Shown here in pieces: positions 1 to 7,454 of a stretch of 12,780 nt of DNA (positions are counted from its first letter, which is position 1; each line of letters begins with the position of its first letter). The DNA lies in contig JAUPWA010000051.1 of assembly GCA_030916835.1 (NCBI GenBank), forward strand, positions 1-12,780, read 5' to 3'. Made by a program: the position numbers and the translations under genes. The DNA comes from Patescibacteria group bacterium (GTDB lineage: Bacteria; Patescibacteriota; Minisyncoccia; Phycocordibacterales; SBAW01). Below the pieces are notes generated by a model. That model was not told the origin of the DNA. It was given only the letters and a program-made list of their open reading frames with translations, and made no database searches.

Positions 1-1297
1 CAGCTGAAAAATGAACAATAAGAGGCACTGCCCCACTCTGTGGTGCAGCTTGTAGCACTGCACTTGGCGGACGATTTGCTGACGTGTAAACTATTTTTCT
101 AATTTCTCCCGCATTAAGTGCTACATAATATAGTAGGTTATCTGGACCTATAACAAAATCAGAAGGTCCTCCCGCATCGCCGCTAGTGAAATTTTCAACC
201 AGCAAGACCGTATCATTAGCCCCGAGCACCATGCGCTTAATGTTGTTGTTGCTGTAGTCACCGAAGATATAGTTGCCGGCATATGTGGGGTACGTGCTCG
301 CAGGAGCAAAGACACCTCCCATAACTGAGCCCGTGCCTGAACTATGGTCAAACACATAGATAGGATCTGTCGCATGGCTCGAGGGGGTGCAATTGTATGT
401 GGTTCTTACAAAACCTTCACGACAGGGCCAACCATAATTGGCACCCCGAGCACCAACGTTGACCTCCTCCCATGTTGCCCAACCAACGTCACCAAAAAAC
501 ATCTTGTTGTCGCTTGGCCGGAACGAAAAACGAAACGTGTTGCGGTGTCCCAAGCTCCATACCTTTGAACGATTGCTATTTGCATTTCCATCGTAAAAAG
601 GGTTATCTGCGGGCGCAGTGCCGTCAGTGTTTATACGCACAATTTTGCCACCCAAACTATTTAAATCCTGGGCATCAAGCGCGAGTGGATCAACCGAGAG
701 ATACCCCGCACCATCACCGAGCGCCGCATAGAGCTTACCGTCGGGCCCAAACCGCAGTGCGCCCATGCTGTGCGTATTGGAGTCAGAGGGTATACAGTTA
801 GACGTTGTTGCAAAATTTCTGCACGATGGTCGCGCCGAGTCACCACCAACAGTCCCCAGAATCACCACCTTTGTTTGTAGGCTCGCTGTATCGCCCACTA
901 CGGTAAGCCGCACGATGCGGCCTGTTTTGTTGCCTGTATAATTTTGTCCCGGTGAATTTTCATAGGTGTACGCTAAATACATATACCCGTTTTGGGCAAA
1001 ATTTGGGTCAAGTGCAATGCCCACAAGCCCCCTATCGCCGTAGTCGTTTATGTCGGTGAGCGCAACCACCGGCGTCGAAAGGAGTTGATTATTTTTTATA
1101 ATCCGTACAATGCCATTTTTCTGAGCAACAAATATTCTCCCATCAGGGGCAAACGCCAAAGTGGTTGGGACAGTTAAACCTGCCACAACTGTTTGTATTT
1201 GGAATCCGGAAGGAGTTACTGGTGCCGCCAGTAACGTACGTGCCGGCACTACACACGCAACAAAAATACCAATACTGAGTATATATACACGCATCAT
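1..1297 (-). CDS. Secreted PQQ-type sugar dehydrogenase beta-propeller with PKD domain (3' end off the window)
   Basis: An uninterrupted minus-strand frame runs from ATG-ATG at 1297/1294 past the left edge, so the C terminus is missing (about 432 residues visible). Numbering from the second ATG: a signal peptide covers residues 1-24, with a hydrophobic stretch ending LLAAP. The glucose/sorbosone dehydrogenase propeller fills about 30-404. Family landmarks are THSMGALRFGPDGKLYAALGDG-like blade sequence at 174-195, with H175 where the family has its catalytic histidine, GHRN at 249-252 (conserved arginine), and repeated NYGWP/GDY blade motifs. Cysteine pairs C158/C167 and C291/C302 could form disulfides. 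From about 408 (RPPSAV...PLIVHFSA) a PKD-type Ig fold begins, so the full protein is probably much longer and surface-exposed. Known for the family: oxidation of aldose sugars using PQQ. Substrate and cofactor use here are inferred; a non-enzymatic propeller is possible. No Shine-Dalgarno site is visible. It lies 76 nt after the protease gene. Confidence 0.85.
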   Translation of the reverse strand, partial: MMRVYILSIGIFVACVVPARTLLAAPVTPSGFQIQTVVAGLTVPTTLAFAPDGRIFVAQKNGIVRIIKNNQLLSTPVVALTDINDYGDRGLVGIALDPNFAQNGYMYLAYTYENSPGQNYTGNKTGRIVRLTVVGDTASLQTKVVILGTVGGDSARPSCRNFATTSNCIPSDSNTHSMGALRFGPDGKLYAALGDGAGYLSVDPLALDAQDLNSLGGKIVRINTDGTAPADNPFYDGNANSNRSKVWSLGHRNTFRFSFRPSDNKMFFGDVGWATWEEVNVGARGANYGWPCREGFVRTTYNCTPSSHATDPIYVFDHSSGTGSVMGGVFAPASTYPTYAGNYIFGDYSNNNIKRMVLGANDTVLLVENFTSGDAGGPSDFVIGPDNLLYYVALNAGEIRKIVYTSANRPPSAVLQAAPQSGAVPLIVHFSA

Positions 1298-1318
1298 ACA
1301 AATCCGAAGTTATTTACT

Positions 1319-1358
1319 AAAACTCTCGCTTACAAAGCTACAGTAGCGTTTAGAGAGT
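1319..1358 (-). terminator. Possible weak terminator between protease and sugar-dehydrogenase genes
   Basis: On the minus strand ACTCTC (1358-1353) can pair with GAGAGT (1327-1322), directly followed by TTTTAG. The 25-nt loop contains a second small palindrome, GCTACTGTAGC. The stem has only 6 bp and the T-run is short, so termination may be partial or absent, and the downstream gene could still be co-transcribed. Confidence 0.3.
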
Positions 1359-1373
1359 GAAAAAATAATGAGG

Positions 1374-2312
1374 CTACAGTTTGCAAAGCTCATTGAGCGC
1401 CCGCAGGTCGGCTGGTGTTGCAGAGAGAGTATTACTGCTATTTACCATGTACATAATGGCACCAGGATCATCAACATGCTCTAGCCCAAGAGCATGGCCC
1501 ATCTCATGCGCGAGGACCCGTAGCAGTTTTGTTGTATTTGCATAGGAGTAGATAGTAATAGTGCGACTCCCGTCACGCTCTTCATATACACCCTCCTCAA
1601 ACTCGCCAAGCGATGCGCCAGTATCGTTATATGCATCAACACGCTGATGTAGTGTTCGTGCTGCACTCGCGAGCTCGTCTGCGAGCACACGCAGCGCCGC
1701 TATGTCGGTGTTGAGCGCTGCTTGGGTCTCTTGGAGTGACCGTTCTTCTTGCTGGAGTACACTTTTTTGTTGTTGGAGCTGCGTGTACACATCAGAAGGC
1801 GCTCCGCCCGAGCGATTCCATGCGGCAACTTCCGCATTGTACGCTGCGAGCGCTTGCTCATACCGCACTTGCGCAGATGCATACTGCGCTCGCACTTTTT
1901 CTACCTGCGCTTTGCGAGTGTCGTAGCTGGCCCTGAGCGCGTCGTATGAAGCTTGTTCTTTGGTGATAGTACCCTTATTTTTTGAAAGCGTGTTTGTTGT
2001 CGCTTGTCGCTCGTCATATACCAAATGCACCACTACGTCCCCTCCCGTTTCTTTGTACACAAAAAGAGTTCTATGTATCGGCTCCTGCCACACCTGTGCG
2101 GTTTGTGCCAAGTACGTCTTGAGCGTCTCTGGCGAAATACCAAAATGAGGGTCAATAGCTCCTAGCGAGTACGAAATTGGTTGAGCACATGGAGCAGTTG
2201 AGAGGTGGAGCGCCTCTTGTACAGGAAGCAACCAACTGTCTTCAGTGTAGCGCAGCAGCCCAACGAGCGTGAGGACTAGGAGTAGCGCGGTGCATGTTCT
2301 ACTGAGCCGCAT
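1374..2312 (-). CDS. Membrane-anchored matrixin-like zinc metalloprotease with coiled-coil insertion
   Basis: The 312-aa protein has one N-terminal hydrophobic segment (residues 7-21), so it is exported and probably stays anchored, or is released if cleaved. The metzincin zinc site HEMGHALGLEH lies at 269-279 (ligands H269, H273, H279; catalytic base E270), and the Met-turn is AIMY at 285-288 (M287). The start of the catalytic domain is recognisable at 45-60 (PISYSLGAID..FGIS), as in family M10A. Between the early strands (to about 100) and the zinc helix sits a charged, Ala/Gln/Glu-rich region (about 115-225). It is predicted to form two antiparallel coiled-coil helices around a Gly/Pro turn at 168-172, where ordinary matrixins have only loops. 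C42 and C310 could tie the ends together. No cysteine-switch propeptide is seen. The start is 7 nt after the RND stop codon, making it the third gene of the export operon. The protease fold is secure; the substrate is unknown. Confidence 0.88.
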   Translation of the reverse strand: MRLSRTCTALLLVLTLVGLLRYTEDSWLLPVQEALHLSTAPCAQPISYSLGAIDPHFGISPETLKTYLAQTAQVWQEPIHRTLFVYKETGGDVVVHLVYDERQATTNTLSKNKGTITKEQASYDALRASYDTRKAQVEKVRAQYASAQVRYEQALAAYNAEVAAWNRSGGAPSDVYTQLQQQKSVLQQEERSLQETQAALNTDIAALRVLADELASAARTLHQRVDAYNDTGASLGEFEEGVYEERDGSRTITIYSYANTTKLLRVLAHEMGHALGLEHVDDPGAIMYMVNSSNTLSATPADLRALNELCKL

Positions 2313-2319
2313 ACGCGAA

Positions 2320-5300
2320 CTATCGAGCGCGGGCCTGAAGCTTCATATTGTGGCGATAAAACAGAACCGGTACCAATACCAGCGTCAAGACAATCGCAAA
2401 TGAAAGGCCGAACATGATAGCAAACGCGAGTGGACCCCACATCGCGTTAGTAAACGAGAGCGGTACCATGCCAATAACTGTTGCGATAGTAGTAAGCACA
2501 ATAGGACGTAGTCGAGTCGCAGATGCATCAATCACCACATCAATAAGGGGTCTGTCTGCTTCGGCTGCATGACGGTGAATCATCGAGTCCATAAGGATAA
2601 TGGCGTGATTGATAATAACGCCACCCAGGGCAATAACACCCAGTAGTGAAGAGAACGATACTGGTTGCCCCGTGAGTGCCAAGCCGTCCAAAACACCAAT
2701 GAGCGAAAGTGGCACGATCAAAAGCAGATAGAGCGTGTAGCGGATAGAGTTGAACGAGATAATAAGAATCATGAACATAAGCAAGAGACCTGCAATAAGA
2801 GACACGAACATGTCAGTAAACGACTGGTTTACATCCTCTGTTTCTCCCCCATACGCAACCGTTACACCCGCAGGGAGCCCTAACTCACCGATGCGCTCTT
2901 GAAATTGCTTCGTGACTTCAGTTGCTGTTGTCTGTGAGTCGGGATACGCGGTTACGGTTTCTTCACGCACCTTGTTGTAGTGCGTTATCGCAGCATTACT
3001 GAGCCCGAGCGAGTCGGTCACCAATGAGCCCAAGAGCACCGAGCCCGAGCTCCCCTGGACAGTGATTTGTTTGACCGCCTCGATAGTTGCTTCGTTAGAC
3101 GTTGCGGGTGTGGTAAACGCCTGATTAAGATCGAGCCGCACCATAACATCTATATCCTGTGTCGGTTGACTAATACTTGTTGCCTTCATGCCAGTAACTG
3201 CCGCGCGCAGCGTCTGCGCCACCTGCTGAGTATTGATCCCGAGCTGCGCTGCCTTTGCACGGTCGATAGAAAGATCAAACGCAGTTCCGTTATTTTCAGT
3301 TGAAGCAGCGATATTGGTCACGTGCGGGATAGAGCTTAAAAGTTCTTTACCCTTCTCTGCCGCGGTCACTAAGTCGTCGAGGTTGTCACCATCAAAGCGA
3401 ATAACAATAGGAGCGCCCGAGGATGGTCCTTGCGATGATTGGAGTACCTGTATCTGCGCATCAGTTATGACCGAGAGTCGCTGCGCTAAGTCTTCTTGCA
3501 CCTCGGTGCTGCTGCGGGCATGACCCTTAGGGAGGTTAACGGTGATGTTTGCTAAATTGCTATTTTGTGAACCGCTCGAGCCTGATGCTCCACCCCCCGA
3601 GAGCGCTGAGCTTGCGCCCACCGTTGTTTGAAAGGACTCAATATCTGGATCTGCATACAAGATCTCCTCAACGGCACGCACGGTAAGGTCGGTGTGTGCA
3701 AGCGTCGTGCCCTCAGGTTTTTTAATGTTGATGAAAACAAAATCTTCGTCTGATTGAGGAAAGAAGACAGACTTCACAACACCGGTAAACGGTAGTGCAA
3801 GCGAAAGCACAAACAGCACCGCGAGCGCACGCAAAAACAAACGCTGCCACCGCGCGTTCTCAAGTATGCGGCGCAATTTTTCTTTGTACCACTGTGTAAC
3901 TCGCTCGGTATACTCCTCCTGCTTCACTTCAAGCCTGTTTTGTTTGCCCGCCGTTAAAAGAAGGGCGATGAGTGGCACAATACCAAGCGCGACAAAAATA
4001 CTCGTAATAAGCACAAAAATGAGCGTGTATGGGATACCAGCAATAAACTTCCCTACAATACCTCGTATGAAGAAGAGTGGGGCGAACACCGCAACCGTCG
4101 TCATGGTGCCGGCGATAAGTGGCCATGCGTAGTCACGCAGTGCTGCGTGTGCAGCATCTAGTGGCGTTTTGTGGGTACGCATGCGCGCATGAATAGCCTC
4201 AGTCACGACGATACCCGAGTCAACTAAAATACCTACCGCAAGAATAAGTGCAAAAAGTGAAATAAAGTTCAGCGAGTTACCGGTGAGAAAAAGAGCAAGA
4301 AATGCAATAAGAAAGGAGATCGGGATAGAGAGCGCTGCAACAATAGACTCACGCCAGCCAATGGTCAAAAACAGCACCGCCATAACCAAAAGCACCGTTA
4401 CGAGGCCTGTTTCAGTTAAGTCGCCCAACTGCTGGCTCACCTGCGTACCCGCATCAGTAGTTGGAGGAATAAAGAGCTCCAAACCTTTCAGTGATGTCGA
4501 CTGCAGATCGGTGAGTTTTGTGCGTACCGCCTCAGCTGTTGCCTGAATGTCCGCACTCGACTGCTTATAGACCGTGAGAGTAATAGCTTGCTGAGAAGGT
4601 TTGCCCATAAGCGACAAACGTGAGTAGGTGGTCTCGGGCGCTAACCCGTTTGAGATGAGTGCTACGTCGCGTAAATAAATAGGCACACCACTCTTCTGCC
4701 CCACGGCGATATTGGCGATTTCTGCCGGGTCAGTGATACCTCCTTTAAAATTCACATCATAGTTTACCCCCTGCATGGTGATGCTCCCTGCAGGCAGAGA
4801 TGCGTTCGCCTGTCCAATTGCACCGATAATACCAGGCAGCGTGAGGCCGTACTGCAAAAGCGCTGCTTGGCGCACCACTACGGAGACCTCGCGCGGTGGC
4901 ACCCCGGCCACGTCGACCTTTGAGACACCGTTAATGGTGGTAAGCTCATCTTTCAGTGCGGTGCCAAGCGCTGCAAACTCAGTCGGTGGGAGATCGCCTG
5001 AAATAGAGGCGACCAGAATCGGCATGTCGTTAAAGTTCACCTTGATCACCTGCGGCGCTGACGCGTCAGAGGGTAAATCAGACACCGCTCGAGAAGCCGC
5101 ATCGCGCAAATCTTGAATCGATTGGTTAATGTCAGCATTTGCAACAAATTGCACCGACACATGAGAAACGCCGTCGCCTGACACCGAGGTCATCGTGTCG
5201 ATGTTGCTGATGCCAGAAATCTGATTTTCGAGCTTATCAGTCACCAAGGTCTCCATATCTGCCGCAGAGGCACCCGGCAGCGTCACCACCACAATGCCCA

Positions 5301-5433
5301 CAGGAATGGTTATCTGTGGGTAATTTTCTTTTGGAATTTGTATAAGTGCAAAAAGCCCTGCCGCTAAAAGCGCGGCCAAAAGAACAAAACTGAACTGTCT
5401 TTTTTCAAGAAAAAAATTCCAAAGCCACAACAT
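2320..5433 (-). CDS. RND-family efflux/export permease (AcrB/HAE-like)
   Basis: This is a full-length 1037-aa RND inner-membrane pump, the family length. TM1 is at about 14-32, followed by the first porter domain (PENYPQ-like IPKENYPQITIP, 33-44). TM2-TM6 lie between about 340 and 495, TM7 at about 533-552, then the second porter region, with TM8-TM12 at about 874-1027. Two internal halves are visible. In TM4, AVGILVDSGIVV (399-410) matches the AcrB relay segment, but D408 of AcrB is S406 here; D405 is kept. In TM10, N942 replaces the AcrB lysine K940, while RLRP (974-977) and the following threonine-rich TM11 are retained. A Gly/Ser-rich linker (about 608-626) lies in the second porter region. 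Known role of the family: cation-driven export of lipophilic substrates with an adaptor. The start lies 2 nt after the adaptor stop codon, so translation is probably coupled. The transported substrate cannot be told from the sequence. Confidence 0.95.
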   Translation of the reverse strand: MLWLWNFFLEKRQFSFVLLAALLAAGLFALIQIPKENYPQITIPVGIVVVTLPGASAADMETLVTDKLENQISGISNIDTMTSVSGDGVSHVSVQFVANADINQSIQDLRDAASRAVSDLPSDASAPQVIKVNFNDMPILVASISGDLPPTEFAALGTALKDELTTINGVSKVDVAGVPPREVSVVVRQAALLQYGLTLPGIIGAIGQANASLPAGSITMQGVNYDVNFKGGITDPAEIANIAVGQKSGVPIYLRDVALISNGLAPETTYSRLSLMGKPSQQAITLTVYKQSSADIQATAEAVRTKLTDLQSTSLKGLELFIPPTTDAGTQVSQQLGDLTETGLVTVLLVMAVLFLTIGWRESIVAALSIPISFLIAFLALFLTGNSLNFISLFALILAVGILVDSGIVVTEAIHARMRTHKTPLDAAHAALRDYAWPLIAGTMTTVAVFAPLFFIRGIVGKFIAGIPYTLIFVLITSIFVALGIVPLIALLLTAGKQNRLEVKQEEYTERVTQWYKEKLRRILENARWQRLFLRALAVLFVLSLALPFTGVVKSVFFPQSDEDFVFINIKKPEGTTLAHTDLTVRAVEEILYADPDIESFQTTVGASSALSGGGASGSSGSQNSNLANITVNLPKGHARSSTEVQEDLAQRLSVITDAQIQVLQSSQGPSSGAPIVIRFDGDNLDDLVTAAEKGKELLSSIPHVTNIAASTENNGTAFDLSIDRAKAAQLGINTQQVAQTLRAAVTGMKATSISQPTQDIDVMVRLDLNQAFTTPATSNEATIEAVKQITVQGSSGSVLLGSLVTDSLGLSNAAITHYNKVREETVTAYPDSQTTATEVTKQFQERIGELGLPAGVTVAYGGETEDVNQSFTDMFVSLIAGLLLMFMILIISFNSIRYTLYLLLIVPLSLIGVLDGLALTGQPVSFSSLLGVIALGGVIINHAIILMDSMIHRHAAEADRPLIDVVIDASATRLRPIVLTTIATVIGMVPLSFTNAMWGPLAFAIMFGLSFAIVLTLVLVPVLFYRHNMKLQARAR

Positions 5434-5435
5434 GG

Positions 5436-7055
5436 TTAGTGTAGAGTGGTCGACGCCATGTCGACCATAACTGTTTGCCCTGCTGAAAGCCCACGAGCAT
5501 CAGCGACAATAGGAAGGTCAAGTGAAAGGTTGGAGGTAACGACTACCTGGTCGCCCAAAATTGCACCCAACACTACTGGCTGAGCCATGAGCGTTGAGCT
5601 CCCGCTCACCGTAAAAACAACGGGGCCTGTAGGTAAAATTTTTGCGGCAACAATAGGAATCGTAACTTGCTTGAGTGTTTTTTGAGTAGTTGCATTTACC
5701 GAACGGCTCAAAGAGAGCGCCACCGCCTGACCAGCAGTAAGACTACCTGCAGCTCCTGTTAGGCCAACCTTAACTTGAATTTTACCCGTTGTTGGGTCAA
5801 GCGCTGGCGCTACAAAGGTAATGACTCCTGACTGAGTCCCGTTGATGGTTGCCGCATTACCAACCGCGAGTGTCCTTGCCTCATCTTGAGTCACCTGCAA
5901 CTCAACATACAGCGCACCTGGGTTTGATACGACTGCTACCTGTGCAAACGACGGGACATAGTCTCCACGAGTAATAGGGAGGCTCACAATGGTACCCGTG
6001 ATAGGGCTACGGATAATCGTCTTCTCGAGTGCTGCTTTTGCTGCATTGAGAGAGCCAAGCGCGGTCTTGAGTGACGCTTGTGCCGCTGCAATATCATTTT
6101 GCGTGCCGCTGTTTGCGGTGTTTGATGCGCTTTGCGCACCACTGAGCGCAGCGTCATAGGCATTCTTTGCGGTCGTGAGCGCAGATACCGCACTACTCAC
6201 CTCGGTTCGTGCTTGGGCGAGCGATGTCTGATATCCTGCAATCGTTGTAGCAGTATAGTTACTGTCTGGTATAGCAATATTAAATGCGGTGATAAGATCG
6301 TTCAGAAAGACTTGCGTCTCCTTTGCAGAGTCTAAAAGCGCTTGCGTGCTTGCCGCAAGATTGCTCGTATTGTTCGCAGCAGATGATGCCTTACTTAGTA
6401 CCGTCTCAATAGAAACACGCTCTGTTTGAAGCGCATTTGCGAGCCGGCTGTTCGGGATGAGAACCGCTATGAGTGTTGGGTTGCCTGAGCGTGGATTTAC
6501 AAACAGTGCGTCAGCTTTAGTGTGCACAGCATCATCAAGAGCTGCGTAGGTACTATTTAGCGCTGATGCAAGAGCTATTGCACTATTTTGTGCTGAAGAT
6601 TGTGCCTGAGATGAGGTAAGACCTGTGTTTGCTGCGGTCGTACCCTGCGCTTTAGTGAGTGCCGCCTGTGCCGACTCATACGCTCCTTCAACCTGCGTCA
6701 CCGCCGCGCGCTGCGAGCTGTTCTCAAAGGATCCAATGATTTCACCAGCCACAACACGGTCGCCGATGGTGCGGCGCAAACTTGTCACCTCCCCCGCTGA
6801 CTGTGCGAGGATGGTTGCCTGGTCAAGCGAGGTTACTGTACCCACCACCGCAAGTGGGCCTGTTTGCTGGGCAAGATCTCCGACCGTTGCTACAGACACA
6901 TGGGCAATATCGCTGTTCGCGGTCGCGTCTGGAGTCTTGGTACTAAAGATAAAACGGCTACCAACAAGAACCACGACAATAACTAGCACAATGCCACCAA
7001 CATACCAAGGGTGCCCCACCACGAGGGACCAGAATCTCCGAGCGCTACTTTGCAT
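5436..7055 (-). CDS. Adaptor (membrane fusion protein, HlyD/AcrA type) of the RND pump
   Basis: The 539-aa protein is anchored by one N-terminal membrane segment (17-36). The biotinyl-lipoyl domain is split, as in all adaptors: first half at about 80-110 (ILAQSAGEVTSLRRTIGD), second half at about 346-378 (IIRSPITGTIVSLPITRGDYV). Between them is an Ala/Ser/Gln-rich helical hairpin that is unusually long (about 113-345). It contains a segment at about 168-262 (..DALFVNPRSGNP..) that breaks the coiled-coil pattern and looks like a separate helical bundle. A beta-barrel domain (about 380-455) and a membrane-proximal domain (about 460-535) complete the fold. Known role: it links the RND pump to the next layer of the envelope and passes substrate. 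It is the first gene of the operon and overlaps no other gene. A TATACT hexamer lies 7 nt before the ATG with no Shine-Dalgarno site, hinting at a leaderless message. Confidence 0.92.
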   Translation of the reverse strand: MQSSARRFWSLVVGHPWYVGGIVLVIVVVLVGSRFIFSTKTPDATANSDIAHVSVATVGDLAQQTGPLAVVGTVTSLDQATILAQSAGEVTSLRRTIGDRVVAGEIIGSFENSSQRAAVTQVEGAYESAQAALTKAQGTTAANTGLTSSQAQSSAQNSAIALASALNSTYAALDDAVHTKADALFVNPRSGNPTLIAVLIPNSRLANALQTERVSIETVLSKASSAANNTSNLAASTQALLDSAKETQVFLNDLITAFNIAIPDSNYTATTIAGYQTSLAQARTEVSSAVSALTTAKNAYDAALSGAQSASNTANSGTQNDIAAAQASLKTALGSLNAAKAALEKTIIRSPITGTIVSLPITRGDYVPSFAQVAVVSNPGALYVELQVTQDEARTLAVGNAATINGTQSGVITFVAPALDPTTGKIQVKVGLTGAAGSLTAGQAVALSLSRSVNATTQKTLKQVTIPIVAAKILPTGPVVFTVSGSSTLMAQPVVLGAILGDQVVVTSNLSLDLPIVADARGLSAGQTVMVDMASTTLH

Positions 7056-7062
7056 ATATAGT

Positions 7063-7068
7063 AGTATA
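7063..7068 (-). promoter_or_regulatory. -10-like element of the adaptor-RND-protease operon
   Basis: TATACT on the minus strand ends 7 nt before the adaptor ATG (7055), a distance at which transcription would begin at or next to the start codon. No good -35 is found 16-18 nt upstream (best TCCAAA). Confidence 0.45.
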
Positions 7069-7141
7069 CGACACTTTAGTCTGAATTTGGAGTGAGGCGC
7101 TTGACTAATACGTACCCCTATATCACATCATAAACACGTTG

Positions 7142-7215
7142 CGCAGCGGACGGGACTCGAACCCGCAACCTCCCGCGTGACAGGCGGGTGCTCTAACCAG
7201 TTGAGCTACCACTGC
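7142..7215 (-). tRNA. tRNA-Asp (anticodon GUC)
   Basis: This is a complete 74-nt cloverleaf. The acceptor GCAGTGG pairs with CCGCTGC (one U-G wobble). The D-arm is GCTC/GAGC with a canonical GG-containing loop. The anticodon stem CCCGC/GCGGG encloses the loop CTGTCAC, giving anticodon GTC, and the T-loop TTCGAGT is canonical. The discriminator base is G73, as expected for Asp identity. The 3' CCA is not encoded (CAA follows), so a CCA-adding enzyme is needed. No terminator is evident before the adaptor operon 86 nt downstream. Confidence 0.97.
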
Positions 7216-7245
7216 AAATACCAGCCCCGAGGGGCAGGCAGGAGC

Positions 7246-7251
7246 ATTCTA
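7246..7251 (-). promoter_or_regulatory. Possible -10 box of tRNA-Asp
   Basis: TAGAAT on the minus strand is identical to the -10 of the fMet tRNA and implies a start about 24 nt before the tRNA. The -35 position (TTATTT at 16-nt spacing) is poor, so this rests mainly on the shared hexamer and position. Confidence 0.3.
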
Positions 7252-7264
7252 GCGCAAAAATGTC

Positions 7265-7295
7265 AAAAAATAAACACCTGGGCGCACTCCCAAAG
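7265..7295 (-). terminator. Probable terminator after the second CAU tRNA
   Basis: On the minus strand TTTGGG pairs with CCCAGG (two G-U) around a 6-nt loop, followed by TGTTTATTTTTT. The stem is short, but the T-rich tail and its position just after the tRNA-Met 3' end fit an intrinsic terminator. Confidence 0.4.
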
Positions 7296-7309
7296 AATGC
7301 GAGAAAATG

Positions 7310-7383
7310 TGTCGGCGGGAGGACTTGCACCTCCGACCTTGGGTTTATGAGTCCCATGCTCTAACTACCTGAGCTACGCCGAC
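7310..7383 (-). tRNA. tRNA with CAU anticodon, probably elongator tRNA-Met
   Basis: This is a 74-nt cloverleaf. The acceptor GTCGGCG pairs fully with CGCCGAC, including a normal 1-72 pair, so it is not the initiator. The anticodon loop CTCATAA gives CAU, and the discriminator is A73. Three features are odd. The T-loop is TGCAAGT (G55 instead of the near-universal U55). The D-loop AGGTAGTTA has A where G18 is expected. The anticodon stem TGGGA/ACCCA closes with an A31-A39 mismatch. No CCA is encoded. A tRNA-Ile with lysidine-modified CAU cannot be excluded, because Met and Ile2 share the anticodon and A73. Elongator Met is preferred from the overall sequence. Confidence 0.9.
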
Positions 7384-7391
7384 ATTGCGTC

Positions 7392-7415
7392 CCGCCATAG
7401 CTTGAGCCACGGCGG
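7392..7415 (-). repeat. Imperfect palindrome forming a G-U-containing RNA hairpin in the tRNA-Met leader
   Basis: On the minus strand CCGCC...GGCGG encloses further pairing, giving 10-11 bp around a tiny loop. Two pairs are G-U in minus-strand RNA but A-C mismatches in plus-strand RNA, so the structure suits transcription on the minus strand. It lies 9 nt upstream of the tRNA 5' end. It shares the plus-strand core GTCCCGCCA with the terminator palindrome 70 bp away, and could be a dispersed palindromic repeat or a processing element. Confidence 0.45.
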
Positions 7416-7425
7416 ATGTGACCAT

Positions 7426-7454
7426 ACCCTAGCATTTTTAGGCCATACTTTCAA
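7426..7454 (-). promoter_or_regulatory. Candidate promoter of the second CAU tRNA
   Basis: On the minus strand TTGAAA (7454-7449) is separated by 17 bp from TAGGGT (7431-7426), about 43 nt before the tRNA. The -35 is good (5 of 6 consensus bases) and the -10 is weak. The -35 overlaps the edge of the preceding terminator palindrome. Confidence 0.35.

Noticed and set aside
148..849. Small minus-strand frames (148-375, 406-591, 661-849), which could suggest a broken gene
   Set aside because: They are out-of-frame shadows. The true frame from 1297 to the left edge is continuous and reads as a sugar dehydrogenase without any frameshift.
7076..7108. Inverted repeat TTAGTC...GACTAA just upstream of the adaptor -10, as an operator or terminator
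   Set aside because: Six-base arms with a 21-nt gap and no T-run are within chance expectation in this AT-rich gap, and no regulator gene is nearby.
7224..7235. GCCCC-GA-GGGGC palindrome upstream of tRNA-Asp
   Set aside because: A 4-5 bp stem without T-run or repeat partner is too small to interpret.
7246..7266. TTGACA (7266-7261) with TAGAAT (7251-7246) as a tRNA-Asp promoter
   Set aside because: The hexamers are only 9 bp apart, far too close for a sigma-70 promoter; only the -10 is kept at low confidence.
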